NCBI GenBank assembly: GCA_937138495.1 | Contig: CAKZPE010000020.1 | Location: 1 to 64,000, forward strand | Direction: 5' to 3' | Source of the DNA: an uncultured Oceanospirillaceae bacterium | Lineage (GTDB): Bacteria; Pseudomonadota; Gammaproteobacteria; Pseudomonadales; Balneatricaceae | Length of the DNA: 64,000 nucleotides | Shown here: positions 50,664 to 59,333 of the stretch, one piece after another | Numbering within the stretch: the first letter of the stretch is position 1 | How the letters are laid out: each line of letters begins with the position of its first letter | Position numbers and translations under genes: made by a program | Notes under the pieces: generated by a model | Told to the model about the DNA's origin: nothing | Databases searched by the model: none | Seen by the model: the letters and a program-made list of their open reading frames with translations, nothing else

Positions 50664-51676
50664 TATGCTCTCCCGGTCGCTTTAGCAGCTTCTTCCAGGA
50701 TCTTGATGGCAGCGGCGTTACGCGGAGATTTAGCGGCTTCTTCGTCCCAGATAACACGGGCAGCTTCACGCAGCTGAGCCTGATCAGCTTCTGGCAGGGT
50801 GCTGAATTCGAACAGACCGGTTGTACCGGCGTCGATAGAGCCGCTGACCATCCAGGTGTGCATCTTACGGGCGTGCTTGGCGTATGCCATTTCGATGATG
50901 CGCTTGTGCTCGTCGGACAGAGAGTCCCACTTCGCTTTGTTGATCAGCATGTCATCGGTATAACCCGGATTAACCATACCCAGGAAGGTGTAGTACTTGG
51001 CAGATTCGTACAGTTTCATTGCCTTGTATTCGTTGGTACCGGCATAGATAACGCCGTCAATGGTACCGGTAGACAGACCCAGGTACAGCTCGCCGCCTGG
51101 CAGGTATACGGTAGGGATGTCGAATTTTTCCAGAACCTTGGCAACAGAAGGTGTTGCACGGATCTTCATGGTTTTCAGATCTTCCAGGCTCTTCACAGGC
51201 TTGGTGGTCAGCAGGTCGAAAGGACCGCCCATGATCGGGCCCAGGTAGTGAACGCCTTTTTCAGCGTAGGCTTCACGGATCAGATCGATCAGACCTTTGG
51301 ATTCCATGATGTACTGTGCTTCGTCGTAATCAGTCCAGGCACCTGGCAGACCTGCTTCGATGGAAGCGATATCCAGCTGACCCGGCCAGTAACCAGAGTA
51401 ACCCTGACACATATCGATAGTGCCTTTACCGACTGCCTGCAGCATGTCGGCATTAGGGACCAGTTCAGAACCACGGAAACGCTTCACCCGCAGGGTCTTG
51501 TCGGAAGCGGTTTTGATGTCGTCGATGAACTCTTTATGGATGTCGTCAGATTCTGTCCCCCAGTAAGTCTGCATACGCAGGCGAACGGTAGAGGCTTCAG
51601 CTTTTGTTGCCGTCATTGCCAGAGGGGCTGCTGCAAGACCGGCAGCAGCTGCTTTTAGCATATTTCTTCTTTTCAT
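50663..51676 (-). CDS. TRAP transporter solute-binding protein DctP
   Basis: A 337-residue periplasmic binding protein. The N-terminus KRRNMLKAAAAGLAAAPLAMTATKAEA has a Tat-like double Arg before a hydrophobic stretch. The mature part has GIPTVYLPGGELYLGLSTGTIDGVIYAGTNEY, the family loop around the Arg-carboxylate site in KTMKIRATPSV. TRAP binding proteins bind carboxylates and related compounds. AGGGA lies six bases before the ATG at 51676; the longer frame to 51694 is less likely. First gene of the operon. Confidence 0.93.
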   Translation of the reverse strand: MKRRNMLKAAAAGLAAAPLAMTATKAEASTVRLRMQTYWGTESDDIHKEFIDDIKTASDKTLRVKRFRGSELVPNADMLQAVGKGTIDMCQGYSGYWPGQLDIASIEAGLPGAWTDYDEAQYIMESKGLIDLIREAYAEKGVHYLGPIMGGPFDLLTTKPVKSLEDLKTMKIRATPSVAKVLEKFDIPTVYLPGGELYLGLSTGTIDGVIYAGTNEYKAMKLYESAKYYTFLGMVNPGYTDDMLINKAKWDSLSDEHKRIIEMAYAKHARKMHTWMVSGSIDAGTTGLFEFSTLPEADQAQLREAARVIWDEEAAKSPRNAAAIKILEEAAKATGRA

Positions 51677-51900
51677 AGTTATCCCTAGTCTCACGCTTGG
51701 CTGTTGATGGAATATAGTCTGCTATCGCTGCCCGGACCAGAGTCTGAGAGCGGGTACTTCATGGTGCACTAACATTGTCAGATGACAGGATGATTACCGT
51801 AGCGATAGCCTGAACAAAAATTATATATAGCAGCTCCTGCGCTTGTCTGTACCTGTTTGCGACGTAACGGTGAGCAGATCCGCAACTGCCAGCGTGTATA

Positions 51901-51914
51901 TTGATCTTAATCAA
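51901..51914. promoter_or_regulatory. Perfect FNR/Anr site upstream of the TRAP operon
   Basis: TTGATCTTAATCAA is the FNR/Anr consensus TTGATNNNNATCAA without mismatch. It is 225 bases upstream of dctP and has no other gene to control. The distance is large for direct activation unless the transcript has a long leader. Confidence 0.55.
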
Positions 51915-52168
51915 CAGCGCTTACAGTACTACTTTAGGTAAAGCTGAAAAATAGCCCAAAAAGGCTAGTCAAAACGGATTTTTGTCTGACCTAAAAAAGG
52001 CGTTTTCTCCAGTGTATACAGAATGATATTCAGAGGTGTTGTGACACGCGGGAGAAAAATAATTTCTAAAAGTGTAAAAAATAACACACAAAAAGGGTTT
52101 TGTGGTTAATTTTCCCATCTTTATTCTGTGGGTTAGGCGGAAGAAATGCTGGTGGCGGTAATATCTGG

Positions 52169-52205
52169 ACGCATCAGCCAGTCTGAGCTGTGCTGGCTGA
52201 TGCGT
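52169..52205. terminator. Long hairpin after the aldehyde dehydrogenase gene
   Basis: ACGCATCAGCCAG at 52169-52181 pairs perfectly with CTGGCTGATGCGT at 52193-52205, loop of 11. On the minus strand it follows the dehydrogenase stop by 17 bases but lacks a clear T run, so it may be a Rho-assisted terminator or a 3' stabilising stem. Confidence 0.6.
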
Positions 52206-52222
52206 TTGTTAAGCCGGGAGAA

Positions 52223-53656
52223 TCAGCCACATATAATGGCTTTGGTTTCCATATATTCATCCATCCCGTGTTCGCCCCATTCCCGGCCATTTCCTGATTG
52301 TTTGTAGCCACCAAAGGGGGCATCCATCGAAAAGTAGGCGCCCTGAATATAGCACTGGCCGGCCTGCAGGCGGCGGGCGATAGGAATGGCTGCGGCGGCG
52401 TCTTTCGCGTAAACACCCGAAGAGAGCCCGTAAGGGGTGTCGTTGGCAATGGCGATGGCGTCTTCAGTGTCGCTGTAAGGAATAATACAAAGGACCGGGC
52501 CAAAGATTTCTTCCCGGGCTATGCGCATCCGGTTGTGCACGTCGGCAAAAATGGTTGGCTGTACAAATGCACCGTCCTGCAGGGCTTCAGGTAAGTCTGC
52601 CGGGGCACCGGGGCCACCCGTGACCAGCCGGGCGCCTTCTTCCAGCCCCAGCCGGATGTAGTTTTCAACGGTGTCTTTCTGGCGGTGCGAGGCCATTGGT
52701 CCCATGGTGGTCGCGTCGTCGGTTGGATCGCCGACGACCTGCTCCCGGGCAACCTCTGCCGCCAGATTAACCGCTGCTTCGTAGCGGCTCTGTGGTACCA
52801 GCATACGGGTCAGCGCATTACAGGTCTGCCCGGTATTTGCCATGACATCTTCAACGCCGTAGCGCACTGCAGCCTCCAGATCGGCATCTTCGGTAATGAT
52901 AAAGGCGGATTTACCTCCCAGTTCCTGACAAACCCGCTTGACGCCCGGTGCGGCGGCTGCCGCTACCTGTACACCGGCGCGTGTAGAACCGGTAAAGGAC
53001 ACCATATCCACTTCCGGATGCCCGGACATCACCGGGCCGATTTCCGTGCCGATACCGGATACCAGATTGAAGACACCGGCCGGTAAACCTGCTGTGTGGA
53101 ATATCTCTGCCATGAGGAAATCCAGTTCCGGTGTTTGCTCAGCCGGCTTGGCTACAATGGTACAGCCAGCAGCCAGTGCCGGTGCTACCTTGCCGATTAA
53201 CTGGTGCAACGGATAGTTCCAGGGATTAATAAAGGCGCAGACACCTACCGGTTCTTTCAACAGTAAAACATTATTACGTTCTTCTACCGCTTCCATCTTG
53301 TACGCGAGGTCGGCGTAAAACTCCATGGCTTCGATGGGCGCGTCCACATGGAAAGCACCGGTGAGGTGGCGTGGACAACCCATGGATTTCACATGGGCAT
53401 CGACCAGTTCGTCGTAGCGATTACGCATTTCGTTGGCGACAGCACGCATCAGATCGGCGCGGATACTGGCCAGAGAGGTTGCCCAGCCGGGCAGTGCCTG
53501 TCGGGCGGCCTGCAGGGCTTTTTCTATATCGTCGCTGTTGCCCTGTGGCACACGGAGGAATATCTGATTATCAGCCGGGTTAGTGACGTCGATAAAGCGG
53601 TCGCTGGCGGATGCTTGCCACTGGCCGTTGATGTAAAGTTTGTCGAGGGTTTTCAT
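52223..53656 (-). CDS. Aldehyde dehydrogenase family protein
   Basis: A 477-residue NAD(P)-dependent aldehyde dehydrogenase. Catalytic residues are E245 in CQELGGKS and C279 in ANTGQTCNALTR, and the nucleotide region is FINPWNYPLHQLIGKVAPALAAGCTIVAKPAEQTP. No feature narrows the substrate. It lies 106 bases after the dehydrogenase gene at 53763 on the same strand, and the TRAP operon follows after a long gap, so a joint catabolic route is likely but not certain. Confidence 0.92.
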   Translation of the reverse strand: MKTLDKLYINGQWQASASDRFIDVTNPADNQIFLRVPQGNSDDIEKALQAARQALPGWATSLASIRADLMRAVANEMRNRYDELVDAHVKSMGCPRHLTGAFHVDAPIEAMEFYADLAYKMEAVEERNNVLLLKEPVGVCAFINPWNYPLHQLIGKVAPALAAGCTIVAKPAEQTPELDFLMAEIFHTAGLPAGVFNLVSGIGTEIGPVMSGHPEVDMVSFTGSTRAGVQVAAAAAPGVKRVCQELGGKSAFIITEDADLEAAVRYGVEDVMANTGQTCNALTRMLVPQSRYEAAVNLAAEVAREQVVGDPTDDATTMGPMASHRQKDTVENYIRLGLEEGARLVTGGPGAPADLPEALQDGAFVQPTIFADVHNRMRIAREEIFGPVLCIIPYSDTEDAIAIANDTPYGLSSGVYAKDAAAAIPIARRLQAGQCYIQGAYFSMDAPFGGYKQSGNGREWGEHGMDEYMETKAIICG

Positions 53657-53762
53657 TCGTCTGCCTGCTGTCTGATGAAACGGATAAAAGCGTACCGGAC
53701 GCTACTGAGTATAGAAGGACAAACGCCAGTCAGGCTGACCGGCGTTATTAAGGTGGGCGGTA

Positions 53763-54728
53763 TCAGTAATCCTGACGTCCCGCTACAACCACTTCGTAGC
53801 CGGGTTCTTCCGGTTCATCGTCGACCATCTCGGCCGGGAAGTTTTGCCCCAGTACCTGTACGTCGCAGGCTTCTTCCATCCGACGGATAATATTCGGAGA
53901 GAATTCCCGCGGGCCATACCGGTCCTGACCGTCCCGGAAGATATCAACCATTAGCGGCGCGATTTCCAGTGGCATACCTTTACGTTTGGTCACTTCGTCA
54001 AAGATACCGACATCTTTCAGTACCAGGTCCATGGTGAAGCTGATATCCCGGCTGCCGTTAAGGATGACCTGGGATTCGGTTTCATGGACGAACGAGTTAC
54101 CGGATGAGGCCTTGATGGCTTCATAGGCTACATTCATATCCATGCCCAGCACTTTTGAGGCGGTTAATGCTTCAGCCAGTGCGGCCAGGTGGACTGTACA
54201 CAGATAGTTAGTGACGACTTTCAGGATGGATGCTGACCCCAGTTCGCCGGTATGCAGAATGCGCCGGCCCATGGTGGTCAGGATGGGCAGAACCCGGTCG
54301 AAGGCTTCCCGGGTACAGCCGGCAAAGATTGAGATGTTACCGGTGCCTGCACGGTGGCAGCCGCCGGATACCGGGCAGTCTACCGGCATCGCGCCTTTGG
54401 CTTCGACCCGCTTGGCGATACGGCGGACTTCGGCTTCGTCGGTGGTGCTCATTTCCATCCAGACTTTGCCTTCTGACAGGCCGGCGATAACGCCGTCTTC
54501 CGCTTCCATTACTTCTGAGCAGGCGGCAGGGGATGGCAGGCAGGTAATGATCACGTCACATTTTTCAGCCATTTCTTTCGGTGAGCCGGCACTTTCTGCA
54601 CCGCGGGATACAAAGTCGTCGACAAATGCCTGATTAAGGTCCCGTACGGTCAGGTCTTTGCCGTTCCGTAATAAGCTGCCCGCCAGTTTGCCACCTACAT
54701 TGCCCAGGCCGATAAATCCGATTTTCAT
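53763..54728 (-). CDS. NAD(P)-dependent oxidoreductase, 3-hydroxyisobutyrate dehydrogenase family
   Basis: A 321-residue beta-hydroxyacid dehydrogenase: MKIGFIGLGNVGGKLAGSLL for the nucleotide, DCPVSGGCHRAGTGNISIFAGC for the substrate loop, and catalytic K170 in ASILKVVTNYLCTVHLAALAEAL. Family members oxidise beta-hydroxy acids to semialdehydes or keto acids, and the aldehyde dehydrogenase next door could oxidise such a semialdehyde to the acid. A LysR regulator diverges upstream. Confidence 0.9.
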   Translation of the reverse strand: MKIGFIGLGNVGGKLAGSLLRNGKDLTVRDLNQAFVDDFVSRGAESAGSPKEMAEKCDVIITCLPSPAACSEVMEAEDGVIAGLSEGKVWMEMSTTDEAEVRRIAKRVEAKGAMPVDCPVSGGCHRAGTGNISIFAGCTREAFDRVLPILTTMGRRILHTGELGSASILKVVTNYLCTVHLAALAEALTASKVLGMDMNVAYEAIKASSGNSFVHETESQVILNGSRDISFTMDLVLKDVGIFDEVTKRKGMPLEIAPLMVDIFRDGQDRYGPREFSPNIIRRMEEACDVQVLGQNFPAEMVDDEPEEPGYEVVVAGRQDY

Positions 54729-54954
54729 GTGCCACCCTCTGCTTTTTATTATGTGTTTTACGGTTTGGAATGTTTCTGTAAGGAATGTGTTTAAAGGTAG
54801 GGGGAGCAGGGGGTGGCAACAATTGATCTTTTTTTACATGACTGGTTAAAAAATTCTTCCAATAGCCGGACTGGTAAGTTAAATATTATGTTGATGCCGG
54901 TGACTCCGGCGTCCTCTGTTATTTTGGCAATTCAGATATATCCGGACATTCCCG

Positions 54955-55872
54955 ATGGCGATTGATCTGCGCAAATTACCGCCGCTTAAGGCGCTGAAAG
55001 GTTTTGAGGCGGCTGCGCGGCTGCATAGTATCCGTGGCGCAGCAGATGAGCTGAACCTGACCCATCCTGCGATCAGCCATCAGATTCATACGCTGGAAGA
55101 TGATCTTGGGGTGAAGCTGTTCGCCCGGCAGGGACGTAATGTGGTGCTGACGGCTGCGGGGGAAGCATTTTATCCCGGTGTACGGGCCGCACTTGAGCTG
55201 TTAATCAGCACTGCTGAGACCGTTAAAGAGCAGAGTGCGAATCCTGCATTGCGTTTACAGGCGTATATCACCCTTTCAATTCGCTGGCTGGCCAGCCGGC
55301 TGAGTGATTTCCGCAATCAGTATCCTGAGATTGAAATCCACCTGCAGGCAAATAATTCCGCCTGGGAGTTTGATGAGGCCAACGCGGATATCGGCCTGAT
55401 ATACAGCCGGACTCAGATGCCCGCACATTTACACTGGATAGAGCTGTTTCCTTCTAAGGTATATCCCGTATGTTCCCCCGGTTTACTTAACAATGCTGAC
55501 ACGCCTCTGGCGGTAGAGCAGCTGGAAAATTATCCTTTACTGACGGTTTCGACCGAGAAGGGGTACTGGGGCTGGGAAGCGTGGTTTAAAACACTGGGGG
55601 CTGCTAATCAGATGCGGCAGAGCCCGCTTGTGGTGGATACCCTGGCCGTCGCGCTGGAAATGGCGGTTGCCGGTCAGGGAATCGCGCTGGTGAATGGCCC
55701 GGTTGCTGAAGATGATCTGACGGCGGGGCGGCTTATTCGTCCGGTGACAGAATTTACCGCCGGAAACGGCGAATGGGGCATTGCGGTCCCGAAAGCTTTA
55801 TTGAATGATACCCGGGTGCTGACCTTTATTGACTGGCTGCGGGTACAGGCTGGCGGCGCAACAGACAAGTGA
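54955..55872 (+). CDS. LysR-family regulator of the catabolic genes (GcvA-like)
   Basis: A 305-residue LysR protein with an N-terminal PPLKALKGFEAAARLHSIRGAADELNLTHPAISHQIHTLEDDLGVKLF, typical of the GcvA subgroup. It lies between the minus-strand dehydrogenase genes and the plus-strand PLP enzyme gene and probably regulates one or both. CCGGA upstream is a weak ribosome-binding site. The PLP enzyme gene follows after 37 bases. Confidence 0.9.
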   Translation: MAIDLRKLPPLKALKGFEAAARLHSIRGAADELNLTHPAISHQIHTLEDDLGVKLFARQGRNVVLTAAGEAFYPGVRAALELLISTAETVKEQSANPALRLQAYITLSIRWLASRLSDFRNQYPEIEIHLQANNSAWEFDEANADIGLIYSRTQMPAHLHWIELFPSKVYPVCSPGLLNNADTPLAVEQLENYPLLTVSTEKGYWGWEAWFKTLGAANQMRQSPLVVDTLAVALEMAVAGQGIALVNGPVAEDDLTAGRLIRPVTEFTAGNGEWGIAVPKALLNDTRVLTFIDWLRVQAGGATDK

Positions 55873-55909
55873 CATTTTAATTTTTCCGGATTACCGGCAA
55901 GGAACATAC

Positions 55910-57052
55910 ATGGAACAGCAGGATAAGGTTGAAACGATACTGGCGCAGGCCGGTCATTATCTGGATAAAACTACCGGTGCGGTTGTACCGCCGATCCAGC
56001 CGTCAACGACGTTCGCCCGTGATGAGAGCGGAGAGTTGTATGACAGTAGCCGTATTTATGCCCGTGACCAGAGCGTCAATGCTGAGATGGCTGAGGCGCT
56101 GCTGTGTACGCTGGAAAAAGGCGCTGCCTGTAAATTGTTTGCATCCGGTATGGCAGCGGCAACAGCACTGGTTCAGACCTTGCGCCCCGGTGACCGTATC
56201 GTTGCGCCGAAGGTGATGTACTGGTCATTACGGGGCTGGCTGATTACCTTTTGTGAAGACTGGGGCATTCAGCTGGATTTCTATGATGCCGGGGATATGG
56301 AGAATCTGGCACAGGTGATTCAGGCGGCTCCGGTACAGCTGGTCTGGGCGGAGACGCCGGCAAATCCGACCTGGGAAGTGGTCGACATTGCCCGCGCGGC
56401 TGAGCTTGCTCACCAGGCCGGTGCGCAACTGGTGGTGGATTCCACTGTGGCAACGCCGTTACTGACCCAGCCGATTTCGCTGGGTGCTGACTATGTCTTT
56501 CATTCAGCCACTAAGTATATCAATGGCCACAGTGATGTGGTGGCCGGTGCGCTGATCTGTGCCCGTGAAGATGAGCGTTGGCAGAAAGCGGCGCTGATTC
56601 GCGCGCAGCATGGCGGAATTTTAGGCCCCTTTGAAAGCTGGCTGCTGCTGCGCGGTATGCGCACCATGCATGTCCGGGTGCAGCGGGCCTGTGAAAATGC
56701 GATGGCGTTTGCCCGGCATTTTGAAGGGTATCCCGGCGTAAAGGCTGTGATGTATCCCGGCCTGGAAAGCCATCCGCAATACCGTGTTGCTGCCGCGCAG
56801 ATGAAGGGCGGTTTCAGCGGTATGTTGTCGGTCCGTTTTGAGGGCGGCCGTGAAAATACCGCACGTATTATGGGACGTTTACGGCACTTTGTACGTGCCA
56901 CGTCGCTTGGCGGTGTAGAAAGTCTGGTAGAACACCGTGCCCTGATCGAAGGGGAAACCAGTCCGGTGCCGGATGATTTATTACGGTTTTCTCTCGGCAT
57001 TGAAAATATCGATGATCTTATTGCTGATCTTGAACAGGCTATTGATGCTTAA
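55910..57052 (+). CDS. Cys/Met-metabolism PLP-dependent enzyme (cystathionine gamma-synthase family)
   Basis: A 380-residue trans-sulfuration-family enzyme. The PLP Lys is K202 in FHSATKYINGHSD, the Asp that holds the pyridine ring is D177 in LVVDSTVATP, and a Gly-rich phosphate loop lies in LFASGMAAATAL. The active-site Tyr region reads VMYWSLRGW, unlike the usual YGGT form, so activity may differ from cystathionine gamma-synthase and could be a lyase. AAGGAA lies before the ATG at 55910; the longer frame overlaps the lysR gene. Cotranscribed with lysR, probably. Confidence 0.88.
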   Translation: MEQQDKVETILAQAGHYLDKTTGAVVPPIQPSTTFARDESGELYDSSRIYARDQSVNAEMAEALLCTLEKGAACKLFASGMAAATALVQTLRPGDRIVAPKVMYWSLRGWLITFCEDWGIQLDFYDAGDMENLAQVIQAAPVQLVWAETPANPTWEVVDIARAAELAHQAGAQLVVDSTVATPLLTQPISLGADYVFHSATKYINGHSDVVAGALICAREDERWQKAALIRAQHGGILGPFESWLLLRGMRTMHVRVQRACENAMAFARHFEGYPGVKAVMYPGLESHPQYRVAAAQMKGGFSGMLSVRFEGGRENTARIMGRLRHFVRATSLGGVESLVEHRALIEGETSPVPDDLLRFSLGIENIDDLIADLEQAIDA

Positions 57053-57514
57053 TCAATTGATTTTTATGCGTTAATTTATTTGAGTTGCCTGTATTTTAAC
57101 GACATAGGCACGTCGTAAATGTGTTAAACGATGGCGATTTTCAACGTGTTTATGGCGATTCTGAACAATCTTCTGGCGTACCGCTTTGCTACCGTGATTT
57201 TCGGCGCATTTGCTGAATTTGCTATTTCGCTGTGATGAGAAGCATATTTTTTGTTTTTCGTCACCGGCGGGTAGTTGTTCAATTGTTCATTTGAACAGGT
57301 GTGATCCGTTAGCGGTATGCATTATCGGGCGGTTACGCAGCCGGACGCTGTTACTTTTCGTAAGGGAGGTATCAGCCGTCTGCCTAAGGGTCCGTTACCG
57401 GCACTGGCCGGATACCGCGTGGATCACTTTACATTACCTGGCCTGTAAGGATATGTCGCTTTCTGCAAAGGAGGTTGCCCGGTGATGTTTCTACAATAAT
57501 TATAAAAAGGATGC
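57053..57514 (+). other. Intergenic region between the PLP enzyme and BCCT genes
   Basis: These 462 bases hold no supported gene; a 91-codon frame at 57210-57485 has a Cys-rich, low-complexity product unlike the neighbours and I reject it. ATGGCGATT occurs twice, at 57131-57139 and 57152-57160, each after a GTGTT, exactly 21 bases apart (two helical turns). It is a possible operator for osmotic or substrate control of the BCCT gene. Confidence 0.45.
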
Positions 57515-59251
57515 ATGATGTATAACGATGAAGAGTTAGACCGACTCATAGAGAAGCGGGGCATTCTCAAGGGCCTCAATTCTACGCTCGGCATCACGGC
57601 CATTGTGATGGTCGGGGTGTTTATTCTTTACACTGTGTTACTTGGCAAGGCTGCAAGTGAACAGTTTCTCGGCCTGAAAGCATGGATTGAACAGACTTTA
57701 GGCTGGTATTACATTGCAGTGATGCTGATGGCATTTGTTGCCTGTGCGTATGTAATGTTTTCAAAGGTTGGCCAGATTCGTCTGGGGCAAGACGGTGACC
57801 GTCCGGAATTTACCAATTTTGCATGGTTCTCCATGTTATTTGGCTGTGGTACCGGCGCGGGTATGCTGTTCTTCTCTATGTCTGAGCCGCTGATTCATTT
57901 TGCCAGTGGCTGGAGTGGCGGTAACCCGTTTCTCAGTTCTGAAGTTAAGGCCGCTGTAGCGACTTTCTTTGAAGCGAAGCAGACAGCCCTGAATGCCGGC
58001 CTGATGCCGGGTGATGAAGGTTTCCCGGTTCCTAATGATCTGGTGGCTGATGCCGTTGCCGGCGGTCTGAAACTGACTATTTTCCACTGGGGTACCGTTG
58101 CCTGGGGCATGTACGCGATTGTGGGCCTGTCACTGGCGTATTTCGCTTTCCGTAAAGGTTTACCGCTGTCTATGCGCTCTTCGCTGTATCCGCTGATCGG
58201 TGACAAGATCTACGGTCCGATTGGCCACACTGTCGATATTCTGGCGGTATTCGGTACTATCTTCGGCATCGCAACGACGCTGGGCTTAGGGGTTGAGCAG
58301 ATAGGTTCCGGTCTGGTGTCCCTGGGCGTACTGGAAGAGAAGTCTCAGACGGTTACTGTTGTGTCTATTTTGCTGATCACTGTTATCGCAACTTTTTCTG
58401 CGACTACTGGTGTGGCAAAGGGCATTAAGGTTCTGTCTGAGCTGAATACCTGGATTTGTATTGTCATTCTGGCGTACTTCCTGGTGGCCAGTAATGCGAA
58501 CTATCTGATCGCCAGCACACTGACCGGTCTGGGTGAGTATGTGTCTGAAGCGATTCAGATGACACTGTGGACGGCCCGTAGCCCTGAAGAACGTACATGG
58601 CAGGGTGGCTGGACTATTTTCTACTGGGGCTGGTGGATTGCCTGGGCTGCGTTTGTCGGTATGTTCATTGCGCGTATTTCCCGTGGCCGTACTGTTCGTG
58701 AGTTTGTCGTAGGCGTGATGCTGGTGCCTTCTATGGTTGCGGTGTTGTGGTTCGGCATTATCGGTTCTGCAGGTATCTATGAAGGTATCTACGGCGCTGA
58801 TATGAGTATCTATAATACGGCGGTTAATAACTGGGATTATGCCGGTACGCTGTATGCTGCATTCGATGTGGTAACGCCGGGTGCGATTGCGACGGTTGCC
58901 AAGCTGGCAGCGCTGGTTGTGGTGGTTGTGTTCTTCGTCACCTCTGCTGACTCCGGTACGCTGGTACTGGGTCGTCTGCTGTCATTCGGCCGCCGTCCGC
59001 CGGTTCAGCAACGTATTATCTGGGGGATGCTGCTGGGTGCAGTAACACTGATGATCCTGTTACTGGGGGGTAAGGAAGCGCTGAAAGCGTTGCAGGCGGC
59101 CTCAATTGCCGGTGCCTTGCCGTTCACCTTTGTAATCATTGCGATGACCATTGGCTTGCTGAAGTCACTGCGTGAAGAAAGCAGTGATATGGTTCAGGAT
59201 GAAGAGCAGATTCGCGAGATGATCAACAAGGAAATTTCTGATATGTCCTAG
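57515..59251 (+). CDS. BCCT-family transporter (betaine/carnitine/choline type)
   Basis: A 578-residue protein with twelve membrane helices. The BCCT signature region is GGWTIFYWGWWIAWAAFVGMFIARISRGRTVREFVVGVMLVPS, with the Trp-rich helix that makes the aromatic box, plus FAWFSMLFGCGTGAGMLFFSMSEPLIHF near the N-terminus. It imports a quaternary ammonium or sulfonium compound such as betaine or DMSP. AAAAGG lies four bases before the first ATG and seven before a second (57518), which may be the real start. A bidirectional terminator follows. Confidence 0.95.
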   Translation: MMYNDEELDRLIEKRGILKGLNSTLGITAIVMVGVFILYTVLLGKAASEQFLGLKAWIEQTLGWYYIAVMLMAFVACAYVMFSKVGQIRLGQDGDRPEFTNFAWFSMLFGCGTGAGMLFFSMSEPLIHFASGWSGGNPFLSSEVKAAVATFFEAKQTALNAGLMPGDEGFPVPNDLVADAVAGGLKLTIFHWGTVAWGMYAIVGLSLAYFAFRKGLPLSMRSSLYPLIGDKIYGPIGHTVDILAVFGTIFGIATTLGLGVEQIGSGLVSLGVLEEKSQTVTVVSILLITVIATFSATTGVAKGIKVLSELNTWICIVILAYFLVASNANYLIASTLTGLGEYVSEAIQMTLWTARSPEERTWQGGWTIFYWGWWIAWAAFVGMFIARISRGRTVREFVVGVMLVPSMVAVLWFGIIGSAGIYEGIYGADMSIYNTAVNNWDYAGTLYAAFDVVTPGAIATVAKLAALVVVVVFFVTSADSGTLVLGRLLSFGRRPPVQQRIIWGMLLGAVTLMILLLGGKEALKALQAASIAGALPFTFVIIAMTIGLLKSLREESSDMVQDEEQIREMINKEISDMS

Positions 59252-59279
59252 GCTTTCCTGCCAGGTTCATGACAGAAAC

Positions 59280-59316
59280 AAAAAAGCCGGTATCGAAAAG
59301 ATACCGGCTTTTTTTA
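59280..59316. terminator. Bidirectional terminator between BCCT and pyrC'
   Basis: AAAGCCGGTATC at 59283-59294 pairs with GATACCGGCTTT at 59300-59311, with A and T runs on either side. Confidence 0.95.
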
Positions 59317-59333
59317 TGGGCTGTGAAAGCTGT

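Larger units (their letters stand above)
51677..52222 (-). other. Long intergenic region upstream of the TRAP operon
   Basis: These 546 bases hold no supported gene. A TATAAT on the minus strand (plus 51820-51825) is a possible -10 for dctP. A perfect FNR/Anr site lies at 51901-51914 and a 13-base-arm hairpin at 52169-52205. The AT-rich middle (52050-52120) shows nothing else I can name. Confidence 0.5.

Noticed and set aside
57210..57485. 91-codon plus-strand frame in the gap before the BCCT gene
   Set aside because: No ribosome-binding site, Cys- and Leu-rich product without recognisable domains, and no operon context.
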